64,000 bases of DNA from an uncultured Planctomycetia bacterium. Lineage in GTDB: Bacteria > Planctomycetota > UBA1135 > GCA-002686595. Numbering within the stretch: position 1 is the stretch's first letter; each line of letters starts with the position of its first letter. Below the pieces are notes generated by a model. That model made no database searches. It was not told the DNA's origin and was given only the letters and a program-made list of their open reading frames with translations. The position numbers were made by a program, and so were the translations under genes. This document shows positions 9,492 through 18,563 of this stretch, piece after piece. The stretch covers positions 5,825 to 69,824 of the forward strand of contig CALFYL010000303.1 of NCBI GenBank assembly GCA_937952135.1. Direction: 5' to 3'.

Positions 9492-12400
9492 TCAGGAGTT
9501 CGTCGGGTTGGCGAGTTCGTCGTTGCGGAGCCAGCCGCGTGGGGCGCGTGCGTACTGATTGGCGCTGATGACCGGCACCGGCGTGCCGTCGAGCCTCGGC
9601 TGCTGCGTCTGGTCATCGGCGGGAATGGCGATGAACACGGCCCGCGGGTTGGCGGAGGCCGAGTGATCGCGCACAGCCGTCACGAAGCGATCAAGGCGCT
9701 GGTAGCGCGCCAAGAGGCCAAGGTCGGTGAGTAGCAGCGGGCCTTGGTGCGCTTCGAGGGTTTGCCGTACTTGCGCGAGCGACTCGTCGACGACGTGCAG
9801 GAGCCTGGACCAATCGCGTTGCTGGTTCGGGCCAGATCGGTCGGCTTCCAAGACCGTGGCCCAATCCACCCCGTACTTGCTGGTTCGCTCTCGCAGCGCG
9901 AGCACGAGCTCGCGATCAATGCTCGCATGGCGCAGCCCGTGCACCTCGGAGCTGACACGCTCCACAGTGCGTTCCACGCAGCCGGGCGGCACCATCAGCA
10001 CGAGTAGAAGACGGTCCGCGACGGTGCGCGCGAGGCGGTCGCTGAAGTCGCGCGCCTGCAGCAGGTCCTGAGGCTGCGCCCTGGCCGACGGAGTGCGCAC
10101 GCGCAAGCCCGAGAGCGTGCTCGAGCCCGTGACGATCGAACGGTCCTCGGGCGAGCGGACAAGGTAGGCGTCGTCGTCCTCACTCCACGTCGCGTCTACA
10201 CCGGCAGCTGCGAGGAGCTTGTCCAGCTCTGGACGGCCCGGGAGCTTCTCGGCTGCGGGGTAGCGCTGGGCGACGCGGCTCAGGATGTCCTCGACTCGGA
10301 TGGGACGCTTGCCGTCGCCTGCGCGGTCCGTGCCCATGCCGAGCACGGCCCCGAGCGAAAGTCGTAGAGCGCGATCGGCTGTCAGACCGCGCGGGTACAG
10401 CTCCAGGCGCTGGTTGAACGCGGCGCGCTTGGCGCAAGTTGCCGCGAGCCGGATGAGCACCGGGGAGGCCACCGGATCGACTTCCGCGGGGCGCGGAACG
10501 GCCGCGAGCGCTTCGTCGATTCGAGCGCGCCCAGGCAGCGGGTCCTGGTCGGCGAGAGCATCTGCTTCCTTGCCGAGCAGTTGCGCGTAGTCGAGGTGGG
10601 CGCTGCTGGAACTGACGAGCAGTCGGCCGTCGCGACGGACGATCTGCCAGCGCGGGTCGTTGGCGCTCTCGGCTTCGGCGGCGATTCGGACAAGGGCGCC
10701 GCTCGTGCGGATGCGGAGCGATTCATCGAAGTCGGAGCCGTGAGACGCGTTGATGGCAGCAGCGGCGTCATCAAGACTCGCGACACCGCCACAAGCAGCC
10801 AGGACGCCAGCAAGTTCGTTGCGGAGGGCCGCGATCTCTGTGTCATCGCGCCAGCGCTCGCGCAGCTTCTTGAGCAGCGTCGAGATCGCCGCTTGGTTCG
10901 CATGCGTGCGGCGAGAAATCTCGAGTTGGGTCGGCAAGTCGATGCCTGACTTCGGCGCGCTGGTGTCGATGCCGAGCCAGTGGTCGAGGATCGTGTCAGC
11001 CTTGGCCGCGCGCTTGCCCACGTACGCTCGCGCGATTCGAAGCAGGTCTTCGATCTTGCGGGTGGTCTTCGGCGCAGCGGCGGGCGGCGCGGCGGCTGCA
11101 GCTTGAGCAGCGACCTGGATCTGCACTTCCGGGTAGGCGCCGCGCAGGGCGTTGAGGACAAGGTCGAGTTCTTTGCGGGTCTTGCTGCCGACACCGGGAG
11201 CCCACATCACCTTGCGCGGCGGAAGTCGGAGAAGGTGTTCGACCGTCGCCGCGCCCAGTCGGTCGACGCAGTTGGAGGCGCGAGTCGAGAGCGGCAGCGA
11301 GGTCAGCGGCGTGTTCAAGCCAGCCAGCTTTGCAGCTTCGATGATCTCCTCGGCGGTGACGTCGCGTTCAGGCGCCGCTGTCGGATGCAAAGTCTCGTGC
11401 GAACCACCGAGAGCGCGCTCCCACGATTCTCGCATGGTCCGAGCGTCGGCGAAGCGGTCCTTTACGTCGCGGGCGAGTGCTTGCTTGAAGAAGCGCGTCA
11501 GCCCGCTCCGCACGTCGGCGGGGAAGAGATCGCTCTGTAGCTGCACCTCGCCAACCGAAAGCTGCGGGCTGGTGCGGCCATCGCCCCACTGCGGGACACT
11601 TCCTGTGGCCATCTCGTGCAGCGTCACTGCCGCCGAGTAACGCTCCGCGTGCAGGTCCCAGCGGCGGCGGTCACGCTCAGGCAGGAACGGGTCGCGATAG
11701 CGAGGCGTACCGGCTTGAAGGTCTTCAGCCGACGTGCCGGAGAGCGAGAAGTCGAACAGGACAATCCCCTGCTGCCTCTTGCCGAAGTCGCTCACGGCGA
11801 TGTTGTCGGGCTTGATGTCCCGGTGAGTGACGCCCTGCTGCACGAGATACTCGAGCACGACCATCAGCTGCGTGCCGAAGCGCTCCAGCATTTCGAGCTG
11901 CAGCGGCCCTTCGCGTGTCAGCCGCTGGCGCAGCGTCTCGATGCTCGTCGGCTTGGCGAGGATTCCACGGCTTCCGAGCGTCTCTACTTCGTCGACGATA
12001 CGGGTGATGTTCTCGTGCGAGAGCTTGCGGAGCGTCTCGGCTTCCCGGCGGATGCGATCGTTGTGCTCAGGCGTGCGCGCGAGTTTCAGGACGAACGTGT
12101 CGTCGTCGCGCTGAACCTCCAGCCCGATGGCGATCGATCCAGCACCGAGGCGGCGGAGGACGCGCAGACCGCCAGGAAGCTCGACACCCTTCTGGATGTC
12201 TTCGGCGCGAGTCGGTGTCGGCGGCGCGGGACGGGTGAGCTCATCCTCGACCTTGTCGAGGTCGGCGAGGAACTCGTCGACGGACTGGGTACGTCGGGTC
12301 GATTGCGGATGAGTGGCTCGGCGGACGAGTCCGTCCACGCTCGGCAGCACGCCGTTGGCGACCGCCCCGAGAGAGAGACCGTTCGAGTCCTTGAGCAGAC

Positions 12401-13733
12401 GGATCAGCGCGCTGGCCGAGTCGGCTGGGGCCGCTTGGCCGAAGAGTCGGAACGCGATCGTGCCGAGCGAGAACACGTCGAGAACCGGGTGCGAGAGCGA
12501 GGGTTCGTCTCGCAGCTCAGGCGCGAGGTACGCCGCGGCCGCGCTCTCGACGTATGCGCTCGGATCGGAGGTGGTGTGAAAACTGCCGACGGAGTGGACC
12601 GTGTCGGCGTCGGTGGCGAGGCGTGCGCTGGTCTGCCAGTTGTAGACCTTGATGCGCGGGGCTGGGTCCGACGCGTCGAACACTACGACGGACTCGGGAG
12701 TTAGCGCTCGGTGGATCAGGTCCTGGCCGTGTGCGAAGCGAATGGCCTCGGCGATCTGGCGCAGGATGTCGATGCGTGTGTCGAGCGGCAGCGCCGCCCC
12801 CTGCCGGTCGAGGTAGTGATCGAGGCGCAGGGCGTTGGGGGCGTGTTCGAACAGGATCGCCGGGCCGAAGTCGGTCCGAGACGAGTGCAGCGCCTTCAGC
12901 ACGCCCGGGTGGTCGAGGCGCTGGAGTACGCGGAACTCGCGTCCCGACGCCTCGTCGATGCGTTCGCGTGACAGGCCGCTGCCTGGCGGGGCGCAGTAGA
13001 CGCGCACGCGGCGGACGACGTTCGAGTGGTCGACCGAATGCCCGACGCGATCGCGGTAGTAGCTGGACTCTTCGATCGTCTCGCCGAGCTCGAATCCCTC
13101 GACCTTGCGTCGCTCCGCGCGTGCCGCGATGCCGGCCTGCTCGAGGGCCTTCTTGACCAGCTCGCTCGTCGGTCGGTCGAACTTGCCACGCAACATCGGG
13201 TGCAGGTTCGCGCCCCGCCGCTGGGTGAGTGCTGCGATGACGCCCTCGCGAGCCTTGCGGGCGCCTGACTGCGCTCGGTCACGCAGGCAAACGCCGTTGG
13301 ACGCCGGCGCCGCGAGGCGCGAGGTCTCGGCGTGGGAGAAGAACACCAGCGTGTCGATCCACGGCACCTCGCGCTTGGCGAACGCCTTCTGCGCCTTGAG
13401 GAGGCTCTTCAGCCGGTCGCACTTGAGCTTCAGTCGCCGCATCGGGTGCTCGGCGGTGCGCCGTGAACCGGGCGCTCCGTACGTGATCGTCGACTGATCT
13501 CCGTCGAGCACGCCCTCCCATGCCTTGATCTCGATCAGGAACAGCCCCGCCTTGCCGAACACCAGTAGGTCGATCTCGTTCTCCGACCCGTCGAGCGCCG
13601 CGAACTGAAGCCGCGCCCAGGCGCGCCACGGATCGTGGTCCGGCAGGTTCTGGCGCACGAACTCCAGCGCCTCCCGCTCGTGCGGGTACGGGCTCAGCCC
13701 GGCCTCGCGCCAGCGGTCGTCGGACATGGTCAT
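9492..13733 (-). CDS. pglW: BREX-2 NERD-domain Ser/Thr kinase PglW
   Basis: A 1413-residue protein. An N-terminal NERD nuclease-related domain (about residues 20-220) includes EIDLLVFGKAGLFLIEIKAW, with the E...EIK arrangement of PD-(D/E)XK-like folds. Two kinase-like domains follow. The first has HRALTPESV where HRDxxxxN is expected and looks degenerate. The second has VTHRDIKPDNIAV and so carries a catalytic Asp, although DFG is replaced by DFS. The remaining half is helical and typical of PglW. The start MTMSDDRW has GGAG about 8 bases upstream; MSDDRW six bases later is an alternative. PglW is specific to type 2 BREX and is an autophosphorylating kinase. It is the first gene of the leftward operon and faces the divergent CARF regulator. 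Confidence 0.95.
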   Translation of the reverse strand: MTMSDDRWREAGLSPYPHEREALEFVRQNLPDHDPWRAWARLQFAALDGSENEIDLLVFGKAGLFLIEIKAWEGVLDGDQSTITYGAPGSRRTAEHPMRRLKLKCDRLKSLLKAQKAFAKREVPWIDTLVFFSHAETSRLAAPASNGVCLRDRAQSGARKAREGVIAALTQRRGANLHPMLRGKFDRPTSELVKKALEQAGIAARAERRKVEGFELGETIEESSYYRDRVGHSVDHSNVVRRVRVYCAPPGSGLSRERIDEASGREFRVLQRLDHPGVLKALHSSRTDFGPAILFEHAPNALRLDHYLDRQGAALPLDTRIDILRQIAEAIRFAHGQDLIHRALTPESVVVFDASDPAPRIKVYNWQTSARLATDADTVHSVGSFHTTSDPSAYVESAAAAYLAPELRDEPSLSHPVLDVFSLGTIAFRLFGQAAPADSASALIRLLKDSNGLSLGAVANGVLPSVDGLVRRATHPQSTRRTQSVDEFLADLDKVEDELTRPAPPTPTRAEDIQKGVELPGGLRVLRRLGAGSIAIGLEVQRDDDTFVLKLARTPEHNDRIRREAETLRKLSHENITRIVDEVETLGSRGILAKPTSIETLRQRLTREGPLQLEMLERFGTQLMVVLEYLVQQGVTHRDIKPDNIAVSDFGKRQQGIVLFDFSLSGTSAEDLQAGTPRYRDPFLPERDRRRWDLHAERYSAAVTLHEMATGSVPQWGDGRTSPQLSVGEVQLQSDLFPADVRSGLTRFFKQALARDVKDRFADARTMRESWERALGGSHETLHPTAAPERDVTAEEIIEAAKLAGLNTPLTSLPLSTRASNCVDRLGAATVEHLLRLPPRKVMWAPGVGSKTRKELDLVLNALRGAYPEVQIQVAAQAAAAAPPAAAPKTTRKIEDLLRIARAYVGKRAAKADTILDHWLGIDTSAPKSGIDLPTQLEISRRTHANQAAISTLLKKLRERWRDDTEIAALRNELAGVLAACGGVASLDDAAAAINASHGSDFDESLRIRTSGALVRIAAEAESANDPRWQIVRRDGRLLVSSSSAHLDYAQLLGKEADALADQDPLPGRARIDEALAAVPRPAEVDPVASPVLIRLAATCAKRAAFNQRLELYPRGLTADRALRLSLGAVLGMGTDRAGDGKRPIRVEDILSRVAQRYPAAEKLPGRPELDKLLAAAGVDATWSEDDDAYLVRSPEDRSIVTGSSTLSGLRVRTPSARAQPQDLLQARDFSDRLARTVADRLLLVLMVPPGCVERTVERVSSEVHGLRHASIDRELVLALRERTSKYGVDWATVLEADRSGPNQQRDWSRLLHVVDESLAQVRQTLEAHQGPLLLTDLGLLARYQRLDRFVTAVRDHSASANPRAVFIAIPADDQTQQPRLDGTPVPVISANQYARAPRGWLRNDELANPTNS

Positions 13734-14013
13734 GCCAGAACTCCGGGCATGTCGCGGCTCGCGGAAAAGGCAATGGCAACTTGCGGCATGGGAACTCGAA
13801 ACGACCGGCCGTCGGGCGGCTGCCGATGCGAGCGGCGCAGGATACGAGCCGACCGGGGCGTCCGTCTCCCACCTGGGCATGATGTTCGCAGGGTGCTGGA
13901 GGAACGCTCCAAACCAAACGCAGATGGGTAGCTGACGACTGCACTGACTCGGGGGTCACCCGTGGCCGAGGTTTCGAGATCCAGAGCGCATCACGCGCGC
14001 CACAAGATTTGTT
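13734..14013. promoter_or_regulatory. Divergent intergenic region between pglW and the CARF regulator
   Basis: This 280-base non-coding stretch must hold the promoters of both defence operons. I recognise no convincing -10/-35 pair. On the minus strand, 13988-14002 reads TGGCGCGCGTGATGC, with the GG and GC dinucleotides spaced exactly as in a -24/-12 promoter but with deviations at the A, purine and first T positions. If real it would place pglWXYZ under sigma-54 control with a leader of about 240 bases. In DNA this GC-rich such a partial match can arise by chance. Confidence 0.35.
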
Positions 14014-15558
14014 GTGGTCGAAGCGCCCTTCTTGTACCTTCCCTTGGTGAGGGCGGTGTTGCTGGCGTGGGTTGGCGTGACCGACTTGAAGGGCCCTGAG
14101 AGGTCAGCATCGTCCGACGTTGGCCCAATCGCCCAGGCGGTTGCGGCACGGTCGTTCGACGAACTGGTCCTGCTCGAGTTCTTCGACAAGCCCGAGCATC
14201 AGTCGCTCCTCCCCGGCTACGTCGAATGGCTGGGGAGACGCAGCGCGGCCCGGATCGTCGAGCGGCGCGAGACGCTACGCGGGCCAACCGACTTCGGTGG
14301 CATCTACGAGGCGGCTCGACGAGCTTGCCGAGAGGTGCGCGCGCAGCACAGGGACGCGTCCCTCACGTTTCACCTCAGTCCCGGTTCGCCGCCGATGGCC
14401 GCCGTCTGGATGCTCCTCGCCAAGACGATCTTCCCGGCGGAGCTTATCGAGTCTTCTCGCGAACAAGGAGTCAAGACCGCCGAGGTGCCCTTCGACATCG
14501 CGGCCGAATTCCTGCCGGATTTCCTGCGCGAGCCGGACGAGCGACTTCGATCGCAGAGCACCGCGGACTCCCCGCCGGCCGCAGAGTTCGGGGCGATCAC
14601 CCACCGAAGCCGCGTGATGGCGCGACTCCTTCATCGCGCGCGACGCGTGGCTCTCCGCAACGTCCCGGTGCTGATCGAGGGAGATTCGGGTACAGGCAAG
14701 GAGCTGCTCGCGAAGGCGATCCACCAAGCGAGCCCGCGCAAGGGCAAGCCGTTCATTGCGGTGAACTGCGGAGCGATTCCGCCAACCCTAGTGGAGTCCG
14801 AGTTCTTCGGCGTTGAGAAGGGAGCGGCAACCGGCGTAGGGGCGCGCGCGGGTTTCTTCGAGGCGGCCGACGGTGGCACGTTGTTCCTGGATGAGCTGGG
14901 CGAGCTACCCTTGAGGGAGCAAGTCAAGTTCCTCAGGGTCCTGCAGGAGAGCGAAGTCACGCGCATCGGAGCCAGGGCACCGAAGCGGATCGACGTCCGC
15001 ATCGTGGCCGCCACTAACCGCACCATCAGCGAGGAGGTGGCCGCCGGCCGCTTCCGTGAGGATCTCTTCTACCGCGTGGCGGTCGCCGTCCTCAAGTTGC
15101 CGCCGCTCCGAGAGCGCGCGGGGGACGTGGGCCTGCTCGTCGACGAGCTCTTGCACCGGGTGAACCAAGACGCCATCGGTGAGCCCGGCTATGGGCACAA
15201 GAAGCTCTCTGCAGGCGCAAGAAACCTTCTGCTGGCGCACCCATGGCCGGGAAACGTCCGCGAGCTGCTGCTGACGCTCAAGCGCGCCGCCCTCTGGAGC
15301 GAGAGCGAGACCATCACCGCAGAAGACGTGCGCGAGGCACTCCTAGATGTCCCCGCGAATCGGCGCGCCGACATCCTCGATCGCCCGCTGGGAACTGGTC
15401 TCAAGTTGCCCGAATTGATGGCAGAGGTGGCGCGTCACTATCTCCAGCGCGCCTTGGACGAAGCCGGCGGGAACAAGACCAAGGCGGCGGCCCTCGTTGG
15501 CCTGCCTAGCTACCAGACGCTGACGAATTGGCTCGAACGCTACGAAGTGGAGCGATGA
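14014..15558 (+). CDS. RtcR-like regulator: CARF-like domain, sigma-54-type AAA+ domain, Fis HTH
   Basis: A 514-residue protein. The N-terminal 165 residues resemble the CARF domain of RtcR: an opening strand LLAWVGVTDL and the motif FHLSPGSPPMAAVW followed by LIESS, which lines up with HITTGTHVAQICW and LIQSS of E. coli RtcR. The AAA+ domain has Walker A GDSGTGKE (about 223) and Walker B GGTLFLDELGE, with an arginine finger in FREDLFYR. The C-terminus has a Fis-type HTH (GNKTKAAALVGLPSYQ). The sigma-54 contact loop is GAATGV (about 270-275) rather than GAFTGA. RtcR normally senses RNA ends and activates rtcBA; no rtcBA is nearby. A sigma-54 promoter lies just downstream, before the VWA gene. 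Start uncertain: GTG at 14014 or 14047, neither with a clear Shine-Dalgarno. Confidence 0.88.
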   Translation: MVEAPFLYLPLVRAVLLAWVGVTDLKGPERSASSDVGPIAQAVAARSFDELVLLEFFDKPEHQSLLPGYVEWLGRRSAARIVERRETLRGPTDFGGIYEAARRACREVRAQHRDASLTFHLSPGSPPMAAVWMLLAKTIFPAELIESSREQGVKTAEVPFDIAAEFLPDFLREPDERLRSQSTADSPPAAEFGAITHRSRVMARLLHRARRVALRNVPVLIEGDSGTGKELLAKAIHQASPRKGKPFIAVNCGAIPPTLVESEFFGVEKGAATGVGARAGFFEAADGGTLFLDELGELPLREQVKFLRVLQESEVTRIGARAPKRIDVRIVAATNRTISEEVAAGRFREDLFYRVAVAVLKLPPLRERAGDVGLLVDELLHRVNQDAIGEPGYGHKKLSAGARNLLLAHPWPGNVRELLLTLKRAALWSESETITAEDVREALLDVPANRRADILDRPLGTGLKLPELMAEVARHYLQRALDEAGGNKTKAAALVGLPSYQTLTNWLERYEVER

Positions 15559-15589
15559 TCGCACGCGCGCTGCTATGGATTCGGTTTCG

Positions 15590-15605
15590 TGGCACGGCGT
15601 TCGCT
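15590..15605 (+). promoter_or_regulatory. Sigma-54 (-24/-12) promoter of the TerY-P/McrBC-like operon
   Basis: TGGCACGGCGTTCGCT matches the TGGCACGrnnnTTGCW consensus at every defined position except one (TCGC for TTGC). The GG at 15591-15592 and GC at 15603-15604 have the obligatory spacing. The predicted transcription start near 15616 is followed by a GGAGGTG ribosome site at about 15619 and the ATG at 15630. It sits directly downstream of a sigma-54-type activator gene, so this activator is the obvious regulator. Confidence 0.75.
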
Positions 15606-15629
15606 TTGCCTGCAGCACGGAGGTGAACC

Positions 15630-16427
15630 ATGGGATGGGCTAGCTACAACGAGGACATCGTCAGTCGTCGCAACGGAGTGACCCGTTCTTCTACGCGGAT
15701 CGATCGGGCGAACGCAGTCCGAGCGAATTCCCCGCCTGCGCCGAACAACAACGGAGAACCGACCTTGAGCAAGTTGAAGGAGTTCACAGCGCCGAACGCG
15801 AGACCCCTGCCCGTGCTGCTTCTCGCTGACGTCAGCGGGAGCATGGGCGCCAACGGCAAGATCGACGCGCTCAACGACGCGGTGGAAGAGATGTTGGAGA
15901 GCTTCGGCGGTGAGGATGACAGCCGTGCGGAGATCCATGTCGCGGTGATCACGTTCGGCAAGGACGGCGCGAAGGTCCACCAGCCGCTCGCTCCTGCCGC
16001 CAAGGTGCAGTGGACCCGTATGACGGCGGCCGGTGGGACGCCGATGGGTGCCGCGTTCGATGTGGCGACCGGCATGATCGAGGACCGCGCGCAGATCCCG
16101 AGCCGCGCGTATCGCCCGACAATCATCCTCGTCTCGGATGGCCAGCCCACCGACGAGTGGAGAGCACCGCTGAAGCGGCTGCTTGGTTCGGAACGCGCCT
16201 CAAAGGCGACTCGATTCGCGATGGGTATCGGCGACGACGTCGACGAGGCGATGCTCTCCGCGTTCCGCGCGACGCCCGAGGCACGTGTCTACCGGGCTCA
16301 CGAGGCTAGGCAGATCAAGCAGTTCTTCCGCTGGGTAACGATGAGCGTCACGCAGCGCTCGCGGAGCGCGAACCCTGACAGCGTGATCGCCGCGGAGCCG
16401 ACCGATCTCGACGACTTCAACTTCTGA
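15630..16427 (+). CDS. TerY-like VWA-domain protein (TerY-P triad)
   Basis: A 265-residue cytoplasmic von Willebrand A protein. The metal-ion-dependent adhesion site is intact: DVSGSMG (DxSxS), a Thr in AGGTPMGAAFD, and the Asp of ILVSDGQPTDEW. A low-complexity N-terminus of about 55 residues precedes the domain; an internal start before LSKLKEFTAP is possible, but the strong GGAGGTG ribosome site belongs to the first ATG. Together with the following PP2C and kinase genes it forms the TerY-phosphorylation triad, which has been shown experimentally elsewhere to protect against phage. As first gene after the sigma-54 promoter it heads the inducible operon. The substrate is unknown; VWA proteins of this type usually act as scaffolds with ATPases or kinase targets. 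Confidence 0.9.
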   Translation: MGWASYNEDIVSRRNGVTRSSTRIDRANAVRANSPPAPNNNGEPTLSKLKEFTAPNARPLPVLLLADVSGSMGANGKIDALNDAVEEMLESFGGEDDSRAEIHVAVITFGKDGAKVHQPLAPAAKVQWTRMTAAGGTPMGAAFDVATGMIEDRAQIPSRAYRPTIILVSDGQPTDEWRAPLKRLLGSERASKATRFAMGIGDDVDEAMLSAFRATPEARVYRAHEARQIKQFFRWVTMSVTQRSRSANPDSVIAAEPTDLDDFNF

Positions 16428-16443
16428 GCGCACCGAGGCCTTC

Positions 16444-17166
16444 GTGTCGAACCGCCCACCCGACGACTACTTCGGCGCCAGCATGGTCGGACCGCGCCAT
16501 CGCGCCGAAGGCAAGCCCAATGAGGACAGCTGGCTCGGAGCGCGCGGAGCGTTCGGGACGCTGGTCGTCGTCAGTGATGGGATGGGATCTCGACGCGAGG
16601 CCCGTCGTGGCGCTCGGATGGCATGCCGGGCGGTGCTCGATGCAGTGCGCTCGTGGCACAAGGCAGGCGCCGGTGACCTGAATGAGCTCCTCGTCCGCAT
16701 CGAGCCGGTCTGGTGCTCGCTCATCGCTCCGTCGACCGCTCGCGACTGTGCGGCGACGTGCCTGTTCGCCCTCGCTCACACTCACGGGCAGATTCACGTG
16801 GCGGCGATCGGCGACGGCCTCGCGCTCCTGCGAACGAGACGGGGGCTGGAGTGGATCGTGGGCCCGCGCTCGGGCGGCTTCGCCAACGAGACCGCCGCAC
16901 TCGGCCACTTGGCGTCGTGGACGAGCCGTAGCTTCCCGCGCGCGGGCGGGGAGGTCGTCGTGCTCGCGACGGACGGGGTCGCTGACGACCTGCTGCCCGA
17001 GCGCATCGACGGCTTCGTGCAGTGGCTCATGGACGACTTCTCCGGGATGGCGCCCAGCCAGCGTTGGCGAGCGCTCCAGCGGGAGTTGAAGGACTGGCCC
17101 ACGCCCCACCACACGGATGACAAGACCCTCGTCGTCCTCAGGCGGCGAGATGGGGTGCTCGCATGA
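16444..17166 (+). CDS. PP2C-family serine/threonine phosphatase (TerY-P triad)
   Basis: A 240-residue metal-dependent phosphatase. Visible PP2C motifs are EDSW near residue 25, VVSDGMGS (the first metal Asp-Gly), AAIGDG, ATDGVADDLLP, and the C-terminal DDKTLVVLR, so the catalytic centre seems complete. The GTG start follows the VWA gene by 16 bases, and the stop overlaps the ATG of the kinase as ATGA. In TerY-P systems the phosphatase and kinase are thought to set the phosphorylation state of partners, possibly the VWA protein or the downstream effectors. No membrane segment or signal peptide is seen. Confidence 0.92.
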   Translation: MSNRPPDDYFGASMVGPRHRAEGKPNEDSWLGARGAFGTLVVVSDGMGSRREARRGARMACRAVLDAVRSWHKAGAGDLNELLVRIEPVWCSLIAPSTARDCAATCLFALAHTHGQIHVAAIGDGLALLRTRRGLEWIVGPRSGGFANETAALGHLASWTSRSFPRAGGEVVVLATDGVADDLLPERIDGFVQWLMDDFSGMAPSQRWRALQRELKDWPTPHHTDDKTLVVLRRRDGVLA

Positions 17167-18563
17167 CGTCTGCTCCGCGCCAGGTCACGGACATAAACGG
17201 TGTGCGGTACTCGCTGCTTCGGCAGTTGGGGCGCGGAGGCCAGGGGGCCGTCTACGAGGTCGACGGAGGCAGGCTCGCTGCGAAGATCGTCTTCGACTCT
17301 TCCGCAGCTCGTCGTGAGCGCCTGCGCAACCAGCTCACGCAGGTGAAGCGGCTCTCCCTCGCCGATCTGGAGATCGCCCGGCCCATCGAGATGCTTCGCG
17401 AGCCGGTGCTGGGTTACGTGATGGAGTTGCTCACGGGGATGCAGCCGCTGAAGGCGCTTGGGGCTGTGCCCAAGGAGGAGAGCTCTCCCGCCGCGTGGTA
17501 CCTCGCGGGCGGTGGTCTGCGGCGGCGACTCCAGCTCCTCGCTCGCAGTGCCGACACGCTCGCGGCTCTGCACGGCAAAGGGCTCGTCTACTCCGACCCG
17601 TCGCCCCACAACATCTTCGTCTCAGAGAGCCCCGCAGCGACGGAGGTCCGCTTCATCGACGCGGACAACATCCACTACGCTTCCGTCGCGGGCGTGCCCG
17701 CCGTCTACACCCCAGGTTACGGCGCGCCCGAGCTCGTGCGATGCACGAGCGGCGTCAACTCGCTCACGGACGCTCACGCCTTCAGCGTGCTCGCGTTCCA
17801 GACGCTGTCCCTCGCCCATCCGCTCATCGGCAACGCAGTGAACGACGGCCCTCCCGAGCGAGAGGAGGACGCTCTCGGCGGACGCCTGCCGTGGATCGAC
17901 CACCCGACCGACGAGACCAATCGTGCGTCCTACGGAATCCCCCGGCCCAATGTGCTGTCGCGAAAGCTCCTCGACCTCGCCGAGCGCGCTTTCGGCGCCG
18001 GCCTGCGAGACGCGGCGAAGCGGCCTGGCGTCTCTGAGTGGGCCGAGTGCCTGCACGGCGCCGCCGACGCCACGTTGTCGTGCGCGTCGTGCAAGGGGAC
18101 CTACTACCTCACGGAGAAGTTCTGCCCGTGGTGTGACGAGCCTCGGCCTGCGTTCGCCACCGCCGCCTTCAACCTGTGGGACCCCTCTCTCGGCGCGGGC
18201 GGCGAGCTACTGCAGAAGCCCGTAGGCGACCGGCGTCGTGCGGTGGTCGCTGCGGTCCTTGGACTTACCGACGGCGAGACCGTGTCGGTCACGCAACGCC
18301 TCGCGCACGGGCGCGACGGCGCCGCTGGTGCTCGGCCTGCAATTGAACTCCAGCTCTCGGGCACTCGGCTCTCGCTGCGAAGCGTCGACGGCGATCGTTA
18401 CCGGCTCTCGTCCCCCAGCGGCGGCCGAGTCGCAGAGGTGACCGACCGCGTGAAGGAGATCCGGCTCGAGCCCGGCGTGGCCTCGTGGCGCCTCCACTTC
18501 GGCTCAACCGACAACCTGCACCGCGTCGTGAACTTCGAACTTCGACCGGGAGCCGCCCGATGA
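17163..18563 (+). CDS. Protein kinase with zinc ribbon (TerY-P triad)
   Basis: A 466-residue protein. The N-terminal half is a eukaryotic-like kinase: glycine loop LGRGGQGAVYEV, lysine in LAAKIV, and YSDPSPHNIF in place of HRDxKxxN, retaining the catalytic Asp and the Asn. DFG is replaced by DAD in FIDADNIHY, and an APE motif follows (YGAPEL). The zinc ribbon at about residues 305-325 (CASC...CPWC) is typical of TerY-P kinases. The C-terminal 120 residues form a beta-rich domain (ELQLSGTRLSLRSVDGDRY) that may be FHA-like, an inference. The ATG overlaps the phosphatase stop, and its own stop overlaps the helicase start, so phosphatase, kinase and helicase are translated as a coupled set. Confidence 0.9.
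   Translation: MTSAPRQVTDINGVRYSLLRQLGRGGQGAVYEVDGGRLAAKIVFDSSAARRERLRNQLTQVKRLSLADLEIARPIEMLREPVLGYVMELLTGMQPLKALGAVPKEESSPAAWYLAGGGLRRRLQLLARSADTLAALHGKGLVYSDPSPHNIFVSESPAATEVRFIDADNIHYASVAGVPAVYTPGYGAPELVRCTSGVNSLTDAHAFSVLAFQTLSLAHPLIGNAVNDGPPEREEDALGGRLPWIDHPTDETNRASYGIPRPNVLSRKLLDLAERAFGAGLRDAAKRPGVSEWAECLHGAADATLSCASCKGTYYLTEKFCPWCDEPRPAFATAAFNLWDPSLGAGGELLQKPVGDRRRAVVAAVLGLTDGETVSVTQRLAHGRDGAAGARPAIELQLSGTRLSLRSVDGDRYRLSSPSGGRVAEVTDRVKEIRLEPGVASWRLHFGSTDNLHRVVNFELRPGAAR

Noticed and set aside
15559..15629. A small gene between the regulator and the VWA protein
   Set aside because: The gap is only 71 bases and is accounted for by the promoter and ribosome site.
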